Below are positions 34,031 to 43,048 of a DNA stretch of 64,000 nt, piece by piece. Within the stretch, counting starts at the first letter, position 1, and each line of letters starts with the position of its first letter. The DNA is taken from assembly GCF_002900975.1 (NCBI RefSeq), contig NZ_PJON01000001.1:1639700-1703699 (forward strand). Reading direction: 5' to 3'. Both the position numbers and the translations under genes were made by a program. This stretch comes from Tabrizicola aquatica. Its GTDB lineage: Bacteria; Pseudomonadota; Alphaproteobacteria; Rhodobacterales; Rhodobacteraceae. The notes below the pieces were generated by a model. It did no database searches, was not told the DNA's origin, and was given only the letters and a program-made list of their open reading frames with translations.

Positions 34031-34977
34031 TGGCATCCTTTGACTCGATAAATTACAGTTTGCGTCCCAGCAAAAGTGTTCAACGAGGGCTGGTCTTCGA
34101 TGGTTTGCGCAAGTTGTCGAACGCGCTCGACCTCAGCAACGCCGTCTATATTGGATTTGGATCGATTTGGTTTACAGACTTTGTCTTGGCCCACAAGACA
34201 TTAAATATCGACGACATGGTTTCGATTGAGGCGAACGAGATTGGCTTCAAGCGGGCCCAGTTCAATAAATCCTATCGTACGATTACTATGATGCAGGGCA
34301 TGTCGCAGGACAAGCTTCCTGAAGTGTTATCGATGCCTGGGTATCTAAATCGCCCCTGGATCGTTTGGCTTGATTATGATAGTGCCTTAAATGAAGGGGT
34401 TGTTCAAGATTTTCAATGGACTTTGAATAATGCCCCTCCGAATAGCGTTTTGCTTTTCACTTTTAGCGCGACGCAGAACGCATACGGCGACAAACCAGTA
34501 CAACGACCGGAGCGACTAAGGAGTCTGTTAGGAGATGTTGTGCCGGACGACTTGAGCAAAGAGGACTGCAGTAAGGAGAATTTGCCTTCAGTCCTAGCGA
34601 AATTGGCGATGGACTACTTGAAATCTGAAGTGGCAGATTTGGCCCGCCCTGGCGGTCTAATTGAAGCATTTCGAGTTCCTTATTTTGACTCAGTTGGGAT
34701 GGTTACCGTTGGGGCAGTGCTTCCGGCGGTCGGTGCCGTACCTGCTGCTCGAGCTGTTGTTTCGACGGGTGACTGGAAGTGTTTAGTTGACGAAGTGATC
34801 CATGCTCCACAATTGACTTTGAGAGAAATCGCCGCACTCCAATCGGAATTGCCGCCTGTTGGTGCGATCACGCGAACCCGGGTCCAAGAGTTGGGTTTTG
34901 ACCTGCAGGACGAGCAAATTCAATCATTTCAGAAGTACTACAAGTACTTGCCGAGTTTCGCCGAGGTCGTTGTGTGA
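34030..34977 (+). CDS. Methyltransferase-like protein linked to the MORC-type ATPase
   Basis: A 315-aa protein coupled to the ATPase gene. The first half reads as a SAM-binding Rossmann fold: AVYIGFGSIWFTDFVLAHK (motif I-like), DDMVSIEANEIGFKRAQF (acidic end of strand 2) and RPWIVWLDYDSALNEG (strand 4). O-methyltransferase-like proteins are known as partners of GHKL ATPases. The substrate is unknown. The gene is A+T-rich relative to the window, a sign of transfer together with the ATPase. Confidence 0.65.
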   Translation: MASFDSINYSLRPSKSVQRGLVFDGLRKLSNALDLSNAVYIGFGSIWFTDFVLAHKTLNIDDMVSIEANEIGFKRAQFNKSYRTITMMQGMSQDKLPEVLSMPGYLNRPWIVWLDYDSALNEGVVQDFQWTLNNAPPNSVLLFTFSATQNAYGDKPVQRPERLRSLLGDVVPDDLSKEDCSKENLPSVLAKLAMDYLKSEVADLARPGGLIEAFRVPYFDSVGMVTVGAVLPAVGAVPAARAVVSTGDWKCLVDEVIHAPQLTLREIAALQSELPPVGAITRTRVQELGFDLQDEQIQSFQKYYKYLPSFAEVVV

Positions 34978-35422
34978 ACGGCGACAAGAGTTGGCGATTG
35001 CCGACGTCTGTGTCGTCGACGCAGGCCAGTCAATTGGTAAGGGGTCTGCATTCCGTTACTGCGTTCCGGTGAAAGCACACGTGGGGTGCGCGAACTGGGT
35101 GTACCAGAACCCTTCCCCCCTCCTCTGGTTCCTCCCCGGCCGCGAACGTATGCGGGGGGGCGCAGCGCAGCGTTTCGCTAGCGACAGGCATTTTCACCGG
35201 GGAATCCAGGCGGAATCCACTTGGCGCACGACTAGGGGAAAAGCGACACGTTATCAGAGGCTTGTGGAATCACGATCTTGGGGTGCTGGATTCTTTTGCG
35301 GAAGCCAGGGAATCCACTTTGTGGAAGCCACCTTGGCCAGAATCCAGCCAGCGGAAGCCACTCTTTTCGATCCGTTATGGACTGGCCACGGGCACGCCTG
35401 ATCACGGGTGTCAGCCACGGTT
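34978..35422. other. 445-bp gap with a cluster of 8-bp repeats
   Basis: There is no supportable gene. Between 35201 and 35360 the octamer GGAATCCA or GGAAGCCA occurs at 35201, 35212, 35300, 35309, 35323 and 35353, plus AGAATCCA at 35339. This iteron-like cluster lies between two convergent genes and may be a protein-binding array or a mobile-element remnant. Confidence 0.5.
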
Positions 35423-38400
35423 TTAATCCGCTGTGACAGCTCGCGCCCCTTCTTCGAACACCAGTTCGGGCAAGACCACCTCCCACTCGTCGCGGCGGAG
35501 CAGGTGGTTATATTCCTCGTCCCCATCCTCACGCCGCCAGTTCAGGATGGCCGCAACCTCGCCGCGCAGGAAGGTGGTGCCTTCGGGTGGGGCGAATGCG
35601 CGGGAGAGGCGGGCAAGGGTCTGGCCTTGGGCGTTCTCGATCCGCCAGCGGTCGCCGTCGCGGATCAGATGGACGGGGGCTCCAGGGCGCGCGGCGGCGA
35701 TGGCGGCCAGCGATGGATCACCCGGCCGCAGACGCCCGGCAAAGGACAGGTCCACCAGCTTCGGGTCAGGCGGCACATAGCGCAGGCGGGCGCGCGGCAA
35801 GGCCGCGGCGTCGGGGGTGACGCGGCGGGACAGGACAGCGTCCCCGGGCTGCATGAAGGCGTGGGGTCCGTCGGTCAGCACGGTCAGCGTGGACCTCGCC
35901 CGCGTCATCGCGACATAGAACAGGCGGCGCGGGGCGTCGGCATCCTCGCCGCGCGAGGGGCGATCCCAGCCGCCGTTCAGGATCGCGACATGGTCGAATT
36001 CCAGCCCCTTGGCGCGATGGGCGGTCATCAGAAGCAGCCCGCGCTGTTCGCCCCGCACATCCCGCGCCCATTCGCCGAACCATTGGACGATATCGGGCAC
36101 CGGGGCGGCTTTTTCGACCAGTTCGCGTGCGAGGGTGCCAATACCTTCGCCGATCAGATCGGTCCAGCGGCTCGGGGGTTGGCCGTTCAGGATGGCGACC
36201 AGATCAGGGATCGCCAGCAGCTGGGTCCGATCAGCCAGCAGGGCACGAATGAAGCCCTGCATTTCGCGAAGGCGCCAGAGGCTGGGCATGGTTTCGTTGG
36301 CCATGTCGATGGGAATACCTTGGGCCTCGGCATAGGCTCTAACGGGTTCCAGCCGCCGCCAGTCGCGGGCGATCACGGCGCATCGGCGCCAGGACCAATC
36401 CGGGTCCAGCTGTGACAGGCGCAGCAGTTCGTCCAGCGCGGCCACGGCTTGCGCGGCATCGCCCCCGGCCTCCAGCAGGGTGACACGCCCCTGAGCCACG
36501 GGGTCCAGCGCCGCCCAATCCCCCCCCGGCAACGCCTTGGCGCGGGCGCGGTTCACCCTGATGTCGTGGCCCGCCTTCATGCGCCCTGCGGCGGGCGCGA
36601 TCACGGCATTTGCCGCAGCAATGACATGGGCAGTGGAGCGGTAGTTCTCGGTCAGCCAGACCGGTTTCGCAGCATAGTCGGCCTCGAACCTTCGGATGAA
36701 GTCGATGCTCGCCCCAGCGAAGGCGTAGATGTTCTGGTCATCATCGCCCACGGCAAACAGGCTGATGCGCAGGTCATCCTCCAGCGACCGCCCCGCCACG
36801 GCGCCGATCAGGGCGTATTCCTCGGGGCCGATATCCTGGTATTCGTCCACCAGCAGCCAGCGATAGCCTTGGATCAGCGTCTCGCGCAGCGCCTCGGCCT
36901 CAGCCTTGGTCAGGCCATCCCCGCGCAGCAGGGCCACGGCCTGCATGACGATCCCATCGAAGTCGCGCGGGCCCTCATGATCACCTGCAAAGCTCGCCCC
37001 CATCAGCCGCATCGCCAGCGCGTGGCAAGTCGACACCGTCACCCCCGCCGCATCATCACCGATCAGGCGGCGCAGGCGTTCTCGGATCTCGGCGGCCGCG
37101 TGGCGGTTATAAGTCAGCACCAGAATGCCGCGTGGGTCCTCTCTTTTCACGCGGATGAGGTAGGCGATGCGATGCACCAAAACCCGCGTCTTGCCCGATC
37201 CCGGACCTGCCAGCACCAGCACGTTCGTCTGTTCGCGGTCATCGCGCACGATCTCGGCCTGCACAGGGTTATCCAGCGCATCAACGATTGTCCGCCATGA
37301 GGTGCCGGTGGTCTGTCGCCGGATTTCAGTTCCGCGCCCCGGCAACCAGCGGCGCAGGAAAGCGTCGCGGTCCAGCACGAAGTAGTCTTCCGACAGGCGC
37401 TGGGCCTGATCCATCGCCGCCAGCCCCTTTTCAGCATAGGCGGCCATCACATGGGTCTGGATCGTTGTCTCGCCGTAATGCTCTTCCAGCGGCGCGAAGT
37501 GCTGCACGGTGAAGGGGCCACCCTTGGGGTTCAGATGCACGGTGATCGCCGGGCGAAATACGGTCAGGCCCCGGCCCAAGGTAGCCACTTGCTGTTCGTG
37601 CAGCCACAAGAGCGCGCGGTCCATCAGGCGGGTCATGTCCTTGACCTCGGCCCGCAAAAGCGCGTTACCGTTCAGCGCATCCAGCATCGCGCCAAGGGTG
37701 GTTTCCACCTGAATGTCCTTGCCGCGCGTGCCCTTAGAGACCTTGCCCGTCAGATGAGCGAGAAGTGCCTGCGCCCCCTGCCGCCGCAGTTCAGCCGTCC
37801 GGGCGACCACAAGCCATGACCGCTCCAGCCGCACGAAGATCGTGTTGCGGCTGACCTTGCGCAGGGTCAGGTTGCCCCTGCCGCCATCCTGATCACGCCC
37901 ATCCTGCGCCATGCCGCGCAGGATGCTTTCCACCAGATCGGGGCGCACTTGCGCATGTCCCTTGTCGCGCAAGGCCTGACACGTCTCAGTGAGATTCAAA
38001 GGCTGCGCCTCGGCCCCTTCGGCATCCGGCACCATTTCTTGCATCATTGCGATCAGATCGGCCTCCATCCGCGCCGCGTGATCCAGTCGGCGGGCCGAAG
38101 CATCCTCGACACCCAGATGAACATAGACGGTGATGCCCGTGTCATTGCTGGCGATCCCCAGCGCCTCAAGATCGGCAAAGGCCCGGTGCAACTCGCGCCC
38201 CGATAATCCACAGGCGCCAGTCAGATCATCGGTCGAAACCCCGGCATCGACAGGCGCATTCATCACATGACGCACAAGGTCCATCAGTTGGGTGCGCCTG
38301 ACCCCGGTGATCTGCGCCTTTTCCAGGATCGCCGCCGCCTCCTCTACCGACCGGATGCGCAAGGACGACGGAAACACCTGCACGCGGTTCTCCTCGCGGG

Positions 38401-40519
38401 AAAGCAGCGTCGCTTCTTCCAGCCAAGCCACGGCGGTTTTCACGCGGGTGTCCTCGGTCGTCTTGTCGCGCTCGAACTCCTGATCCTTCTCCTCGCGCAC
38501 AATCTCGCCCGGCGTGGCGACAACCTCGCCCGACTTGTGCTTTTCCATCCGCCGCAGCGCCTTGAGGATCGCGCCGATCTCATGCCGGGCCAGACGCGAC
38601 CGGGCAGATAGCGAGAACTGCCGTTCCACATCCTCGGGGCTGAACAGCAGCACACAACTGGCGGGCGCGCGATCCCGCCCCGCGCGCCCTGCCTCTTGCA
38701 GGTAATTCTCCAACGACCCAGGAATATCGCCATGCACCACCAGCCGGATATCGGGCTTGTCGATGCCCATGCCAAAGGCGTTGGTCGCGGCAATCACCCG
38801 CAACTGGCCGGTGCGAAAGGCCTCTTGCACATCGCGCTTACGTTCCGGCGGCAACCCTGCATGGAAAAAATCCGCAGACAGCCCCTGCCCTTTCAGGAAC
38901 TCTGCCACCTTCTCGGTTGCGCCGCGTGTCGCACAATAGACCACGGCCCCGGATGCGCCTTCGGGCGGCAGGTTCGCCTCGATTGCCGACAGGATGTCGG
39001 TCAACTTGGTCGCCTTCTGCGTGGGGAGCACTGCGAAAGACAGGTTCGTGCGCACTGCGCCCCCGTCCAGAAGCATCAGGTCCACCCCGAGGCGGGTCTG
39101 GAAGTGATCGCGGATATCACGCACCACCTCGGGCTTGGCCGTGGCGGTCAGGCAAAGCACCGGCGCAGGGGCATCGCCCGAGAATTCCTTGATGAAGCGG
39201 CTGACATAGCGGTAGTCGGGCCGGAAATCGTGGCCCCATTTGCTGATGCAATGCGCCTCGTCCAGCACCCACAGCCCGACCTCGCGCTGTTGCAGCACGG
39301 TGCGGATCGACGGTGACCGCAACTGTTCCGGCGAGATCAGCAGCATCGCCGCATCGCCCATCCGTACCTTTTCCAGCGCGTCATGACGTTCCGGCAGCGA
39401 CAGCATGCCGTTCACCGTGACCGCCGCCGATATCCCCGCTCGCGCCAGCCCCTGCACCTGATCGGCCATCAGCGCGACAAGGGGCGAGATCACGACTGTC
39501 AGCGCTCCGGTCTTGTCGAACCGCGACAGCGCCGGGATCTGATAGCAGACGGATTTACCTGTGCCGGTGGGCAGGATGCCCAGAACGGATTTCCCTGCCA
39601 TCGCCTCGGCCACAATCCGCTCCTGCAACGGGCGGCCCATGTCATCGACAGGCTGCGCGCGGAAGGACGGAAAACCGAACCAGCGTTCCAGCGCGGCATT
39701 CGGGTTGTTCTTCTCAACGCACCAGCCGCAGGCCGGATCGCCGCAATTGGTGTCGCGCAGATGCCGCACGATCCGCCCCGCCTGCGGGAACTGCATCCGC
39801 ACCCAGGGCGGCATGACCGAGTCCCCGCCCGCGACCGAAATCCATGACAGCGCATAGGCCATCGGCCAGCCGTTGCGCGGATCGGACAGGCGACCTAAGG
39901 TCTGCTCCAGCCGATGATTGCAGGCGCGGCCGCCCAGCAGGCGGCAGATGGCGGCATGGGCAGCAGCTTCACCCGGCGCAGGACCGCGCAAGGCTTGGAA
40001 CAACGCATCGAACCCGGGCGAGGCCTCGCCCCGCGTCGTCAAATGGTGATAGGCGAGCACCGCATCCGGCGCCTCCTCCCCCAGCCTGGTGAAGGCCGCG
40101 ATCTGGTCCGCCAGAACCTGCAGAGCCAGCCGCGCATCCTGTTCGGGGTCATTCACATGCCCGACCTGGAGCCGCCCGTCGTGATAATGCTTGACCAGAT
40201 GGTGGTATGGATTGCGCGGAAAGGCCAAGGGGTTCAGCCACAGCGTATCTATCGGGGCCGCCCCCAACCCCGCCAGCCGCGCCCGATTGGCCACCAGATG
40301 CGGCAGGTCATGGCGCAGGATGTTGTGCCCCACCAGATGCGCCGCCCCTTCACACAGCGTTTCCAGCCGGTCCAGCGCGGGTTCCAACGCCACGCCCTTG
40401 TGAACCACAGCCCGCTCACCCCGCACCGCCGCAAAGGCAAAAAGCCGCGCAGACTTCGGATCGACCTCCAGATCAATCGAAACGCAAGCTGCAAGGAAAG
40501 GGGCAGGGTCGAAGGTCAA
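35423..40519 (-). CDS. Exonuclease-RecQ-UvrD fusion protein
   Basis: A 1698-aa fusion of three DNA-processing enzymes. Residues 1-~150 form a DEDD 3'-5' exonuclease: D16/E18 in SIDLEVD, LVGHNILRHDL with D71, and NDPEQDARLA with D128. Next comes a Cys cluster (CGDPACGWC, ~275-285). Residues ~290-640 are a RecQ helicase: Walker A LPTGTGKSVCYQIPAL, LDEAHCISKWGHDFR, and AGRAGRDRAPASC. A winged-helix and linker region follows. Residues ~1090-1600 are a UvrD/Rep helicase: LVLAGPGSGKTRVLVH, LLVDEYQDIGPEEYAL, VGDDDQNIYAFAG and a C-terminal helicase part. The combination can unwind and resect DNA in both polarities. The position among defence genes suggests phage DNA degradation or repair of damage caused by restriction. 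Its full operon is just this gene. Confidence 0.9.
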   Translation of the reverse strand: MTFDPAPFLAACVSIDLEVDPKSARLFAFAAVRGERAVVHKGVALEPALDRLETLCEGAAHLVGHNILRHDLPHLVANRARLAGLGAAPIDTLWLNPLAFPRNPYHHLVKHYHDGRLQVGHVNDPEQDARLALQVLADQIAAFTRLGEEAPDAVLAYHHLTTRGEASPGFDALFQALRGPAPGEAAAHAAICRLLGGRACNHRLEQTLGRLSDPRNGWPMAYALSWISVAGGDSVMPPWVRMQFPQAGRIVRHLRDTNCGDPACGWCVEKNNPNAALERWFGFPSFRAQPVDDMGRPLQERIVAEAMAGKSVLGILPTGTGKSVCYQIPALSRFDKTGALTVVISPLVALMADQVQGLARAGISAAVTVNGMLSLPERHDALEKVRMGDAAMLLISPEQLRSPSIRTVLQQREVGLWVLDEAHCISKWGHDFRPDYRYVSRFIKEFSGDAPAPVLCLTATAKPEVVRDIRDHFQTRLGVDLMLLDGGAVRTNLSFAVLPTQKATKLTDILSAIEANLPPEGASGAVVYCATRGATEKVAEFLKGQGLSADFFHAGLPPERKRDVQEAFRTGQLRVIAATNAFGMGIDKPDIRLVVHGDIPGSLENYLQEAGRAGRDRAPASCVLLFSPEDVERQFSLSARSRLARHEIGAILKALRRMEKHKSGEVVATPGEIVREEKDQEFERDKTTEDTRVKTAVAWLEEATLLSREENRVQVFPSSLRIRSVEEAAAILEKAQITGVRRTQLMDLVRHVMNAPVDAGVSTDDLTGACGLSGRELHRAFADLEALGIASNDTGITVYVHLGVEDASARRLDHAARMEADLIAMMQEMVPDAEGAEAQPLNLTETCQALRDKGHAQVRPDLVESILRGMAQDGRDQDGGRGNLTLRKVSRNTIFVRLERSWLVVARTAELRRQGAQALLAHLTGKVSKGTRGKDIQVETTLGAMLDALNGNALLRAEVKDMTRLMDRALLWLHEQQVATLGRGLTVFRPAITVHLNPKGGPFTVQHFAPLEEHYGETTIQTHVMAAYAEKGLAAMDQAQRLSEDYFVLDRDAFLRRWLPGRGTEIRRQTTGTSWRTIVDALDNPVQAEIVRDDREQTNVLVLAGPGSGKTRVLVHRIAYLIRVKREDPRGILVLTYNRHAAAEIRERLRRLIGDDAAGVTVSTCHALAMRLMGASFAGDHEGPRDFDGIVMQAVALLRGDGLTKAEAEALRETLIQGYRWLLVDEYQDIGPEEYALIGAVAGRSLEDDLRISLFAVGDDDQNIYAFAGASIDFIRRFEADYAAKPVWLTENYRSTAHVIAAANAVIAPAAGRMKAGHDIRVNRARAKALPGGDWAALDPVAQGRVTLLEAGGDAAQAVAALDELLRLSQLDPDWSWRRCAVIARDWRRLEPVRAYAEAQGIPIDMANETMPSLWRLREMQGFIRALLADRTQLLAIPDLVAILNGQPPSRWTDLIGEGIGTLARELVEKAAPVPDIVQWFGEWARDVRGEQRGLLLMTAHRAKGLEFDHVAILNGGWDRPSRGEDADAPRRLFYVAMTRARSTLTVLTDGPHAFMQPGDAVLSRRVTPDAAALPRARLRYVPPDPKLVDLSFAGRLRPGDPSLAAIAAARPGAPVHLIRDGDRWRIENAQGQTLARLSRAFAPPEGTTFLRGEVAAILNWRREDGDEEYNHLLRRDEWEVVLPELVFEEGARAVTAD

Positions 40520-40776
40520 ACGTCAGGCATCCGGTTTCCAAGGGCCAACAAAGGCTTCCAAGCCATTGATAACCCTATCGCCAGGATTCGAAAGCTGTAG
40601 ATTCTGCGCGGGGACGACGGCACTTTCTACGCGAGGATCGGAGTCGGTAAAGCAATCTCAAATCACAGCATTCCGGGCTCCCCTTTTCGCATCATGCGCC
40701 ACAGGGATAGGCATTTTACGCCGGATCGTGTCCAGCGGTGTTCCTAGTGGCGCTTGTCGAGCCTGTATTGACGGCG

Positions 40777-40956
40777 TTCTTGGACCCGGGCGACTTGATC
40801 TATTAACCGTTCTGCGGCTCCGGCACCCAGATCGTCGCCGCCGAACGCACTATGCGACGATGCTTCGCGATGGAACTAGATCCCGTCTATTGCGATGTGG
40901 CCGTGCGGCGGTGGGAGATGGCGACGGGGCAAAAGGGGGCCAGACTACAAGGTTAG
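40777..40956 (+). pseudogene. Remnant of an adenine-type DNA methylase (C-terminal motif I part)
   Basis: In frame with base 40801 the DNA reads GDLIY-stop-PFCGSGTQIVAAE, then MELDPVYCDVAVRRWEMATG, ending at TAG 40956. That is the C-terminal DPFCGSGTT...ELDPxYxDVxVxRW block of ParB-linked/N4-N6 methylases, with a TAA where the family has Asp and no upstream domain. It is therefore a decayed end of a methylase whose body has been lost. Confidence 0.8.
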
Positions 40957-40971
40957 TAGCTTTCATCGGAG

Positions 40972-41544
40972 ATGAGGTTGGCCCATAAAGCCCTTGACGC
41001 AAAGGAACTCCAGACCCGACCTGCCATGCAAGATGACACCGCCATCAATCCCGTAACCTTCGTGGAAATGAAGGCGAGCGTCGGCTCGATTCTGTTTCTT
41101 TGGTCGTCCATAGAACGTGAGATCACAAAGCGTGTCGAAGAACTGGACGACGGCAAGAGTCGCAACGGGGCACATACCCTGGCCCAGAAGATCGCGCGCT
41201 GGGAAAGCCTACAGGCGTCAATCTGCGCGGAACGCGCCGAACACGAGGATTTGGTAAAGGAAGTGCGCACCCGCCTCATGATGGCACTAGAACTCAGGAA
41301 TCGTATCAGCCACGGCCTGATCGGCATAACGGCCGATCCCTTCGGTAATCGCGGGGACGCACATCTGGAGACGGAACTGAACGGCGAAAAGCGAAAGCAT
41401 ACACATCCCGAGTTGGAGCACGTGATGCGCATCCTGTCACACATGGTCTGGGCCATTGGCAGCTTGAGCGATGCTGCAAGGCAAAAGGATCCCCGAAAGG
41501 CTGAAAACGCCTATGTCGGGATACGGTTGAATCATCTGCCGTGA
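40972..41544 (+). CDS. HEPN-like protein (RNxxxH motif)
   Basis: A 190-aa helical soluble protein. Residues 101-118 (RLMMALELRNRISHGLIG) contain R109-N110-x3-H114, the RNxxxH signature of HEPN domains, which act as metal-independent RNases in toxins and defence systems. An N-terminal helix (LFLWSSIEREITKRVEELDD) fits the four-helix HEPN layout. No antitoxin-like partner is adjacent; the upstream methylase remnant and downstream debris suggest one may have been lost. The start could also be the internal ATG at 41026. RNase activity is inference from the motif. Confidence 0.6.
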   Translation: MRLAHKALDAKELQTRPAMQDDTAINPVTFVEMKASVGSILFLWSSIEREITKRVEELDDGKSRNGAHTLAQKIARWESLQASICAERAEHEDLVKEVRTRLMMALELRNRISHGLIGITADPFGNRGDAHLETELNGEKRKHTHPELEHVMRILSHMVWAIGSLSDAARQKDPRKAENAYVGIRLNHLP

Positions 41545-41551
41545 CCCAATA

Positions 41552-41759
41552 GCCTTGCTCCACGACAGAAGCCTGGCAGCATATCGAAATCAACGACCAT
41601 GGGACCATCGTTGTCCTGCGTCCAATCTCGGACGAGGGACGGTCGTGGTTCGCGGACAATGTCGGTGATCCGGAGCCGGGCGGGATCTACACCTGTGAGC
41701 CGCGCATGGCGCAGGACATCCTGCAGGCGGCAGCAAGCGATCTTCTGTCTTGGCAATGA
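41552..41759 (+). pseudogene. Short gene remnant without a start
   Basis: The frame ending at TGA 41759 reads AWQHIEINDHGTIVVLRPIS and GIYTCEPRMAQDILQAAASD, a protein-like sequence. There is no start codon before the in-frame TAG near 41549, apart from an internal ATG late in the frame. It looks like the 3' end of a small accessory gene cut by the insertion of the HEPN-like gene. Confidence 0.4.
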
Positions 41760-41807
41760 GTTACCGCCGCGCGGTCGGAACGGCGGCGGTCAGCAGTTCA
41801 CGATGGT

Positions 41808-42344
41808 TCAGGCAGGCAGCTTGTAGACGGTCCCTCTCCCCTCGACCTTGCCGGATCTGACTGGCAAGGCGAGCTTCTTCTTTAAAACGCCTGAGATTGC
41901 ACCACGAGCGCTATGCGACATCCACCCGGTCGCCTCGACAATCTCGGCAATGGAAGCCCCCTCAGGGCGCACCAGCATCTCGATCAGCAGTGCCTGCTTG
42001 GTCCCTTCACGCTGGGTTGGCGGCTTCGGTGGTGGCGCCTTGGCGGCATGTTCGCGGATTGCAGCGACGATCTTCACCACCACCGGCTCGATCCCAATGA
42101 CCAGCAAGCCAGCATCGGTGACCACCAGCGTGGTGCCATGGCCATCGCCAGTTTCGCGCCAAAGCGGTTCGCCGCGCCGCAGGTTGGCATCGACCTCCTG
42201 CAGCCAGCCGTGTTCGATCATTTTCGACACAGCCATCTTGGCCGCCGCACCGGCCAGCCCCTTGGGAAGTGGCAGGGCGATGTTCTCGGGGCGCTGGGCC
42301 CCGGCGCTGAGGATGATGGTCTGAGTTTCGGTGAGCTTTGTCAT
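41808..42344 (-). CDS. DUF3489 domain protein
   Basis: A 178-aa protein of the DUF3489 family, frequent on alphaproteobacterial islands and plasmids. It has a winged-helix-like N-terminal half (LPKGLAGAAAKMAVSKMIEH GWL) and a conserved C-terminal half (TKQALLIEMLVRPEGASIAE, EATGWMSHSARGAISGVLKK), the latter an HTH likely to bind DNA. The role in the cell is not established. The gene is followed, on the upstream side, by two tiny genes in the same direction, a recurrent trio next to adenine methylase genes, here next to a methylase remnant. Confidence 0.85.
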   Translation of the reverse strand: MTKLTETQTIILSAGAQRPENIALPLPKGLAGAAAKMAVSKMIEHGWLQEVDANLRRGEPLWRETGDGHGTTLVVTDAGLLVIGIEPVVVKIVAAIREHAAKAPPPKPPTQREGTKQALLIEMLVRPEGASIAEIVEATGWMSHSARGAISGVLKKKLALPVRSGKVEGRGTVYKLPA

Positions 42345-42359
42345 GTCGGGTTCCTCCTA

Positions 42360-42581
42360 CTAATCGTTGGCGGCAAGGAAGGCTGTGATGCGCGCCATCA
42401 GGTCGTTGTGACCGTCGGCATCCGTGCCGATGATCACATCGCCAGCGTCGTCGCGTTCCTGATCGGCGATCTCGCGCAGCAGGGCGATGGCGGCGTCGCA
42501 GGCGGAAAGACGTTCGGCCTCCCATGCGGCGGTGATGGCATCCTGTTCGATCTGGTGGCGCCGGGCGGGATCAAGCGGCAT
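42360..42581 (-). CDS. Small hypothetical protein
   Basis: A 73-aa acidic helical protein (RRHQIEQDAITAAWEAERLS, DQERDDAGDVIIGTDADGHN). Its start overlaps the end of the upstream small gene by 11 bp, and a gap of 15 bp separates it from DUF3489, so the three form one transcription unit. No family is recognised. Confidence 0.6.
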   Translation of the reverse strand: MPLDPARRHQIEQDAITAAWEAERLSACDAAIALLREIADQERDDAGDVIIGTDADGHNDLMARITAFLAAND

Positions 42582-42798
42582 GTTCGCCCTCCTTGAACGC
42601 GGCGTCGGTGATCTGGCGCAGCAGGCTGGCGTAGTGGTTCAGGGTACCGACGTGGCCCCAATTGATCTCGTCCGGGTCGGTCTCGAAGTGATCGTCGCTC
42701 AGGGCCTTCAGGCGCTCCAGCATCGCGTCGATCTGGAACTTGGCGGTCATGAAGGCGTCGAGGGCCTTGGCGTTGTCGGTAGCGCGGCGTGTGGTCAT
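42571..42798 (-). CDS. Small hypothetical protein
   Basis: A 75-aa helical protein starting MTTRRATDNAKALDAFMTAK at ATG 42798, with CCGGAGG about 6 bases upstream; the open frame to 42825 adds nine residues without a better site. It is first in the DUF3489 unit. It contains FETDPDEINWGHVGTLNHYA. The family is unknown to me. Confidence 0.6.
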   Translation of the reverse strand: MTTRRATDNAKALDAFMTAKFQIDAMLERLKALSDDHFETDPDEINWGHVGTLNHYASLLRQITDAAFKEGEHAA

Positions 42799-43048
42799 GG
42801 CGTGGCCTCCGGGGATGAGTTGCATCGTTCTGGTGCAATCACCATCGCTCTACCAAACTGGCATGTGTAGTTTATTGCATTGAAAGAAATGATTATTCCA
42901 AGAAATCTCTCAGTCTGAAAGCAACAGTCCCCGCGCACGCGAATGGACCCAGCGCTCAGACTCAACAGGCAAAGGGCTGCCCTTCGCGCCAAATGAAAGG
43001 CAGCTTCTCACTCTCTGGATTTCCCAGCCTGACCTGGCTTTGGCACCT

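Noticed and set aside
34859..35401. 180-aa frame at the end of the methyltransferase-like gene
   Set aside because: It is mostly in a non-coding gap with repeats and has no start signal; the sequence is Arg/Ser-rich.
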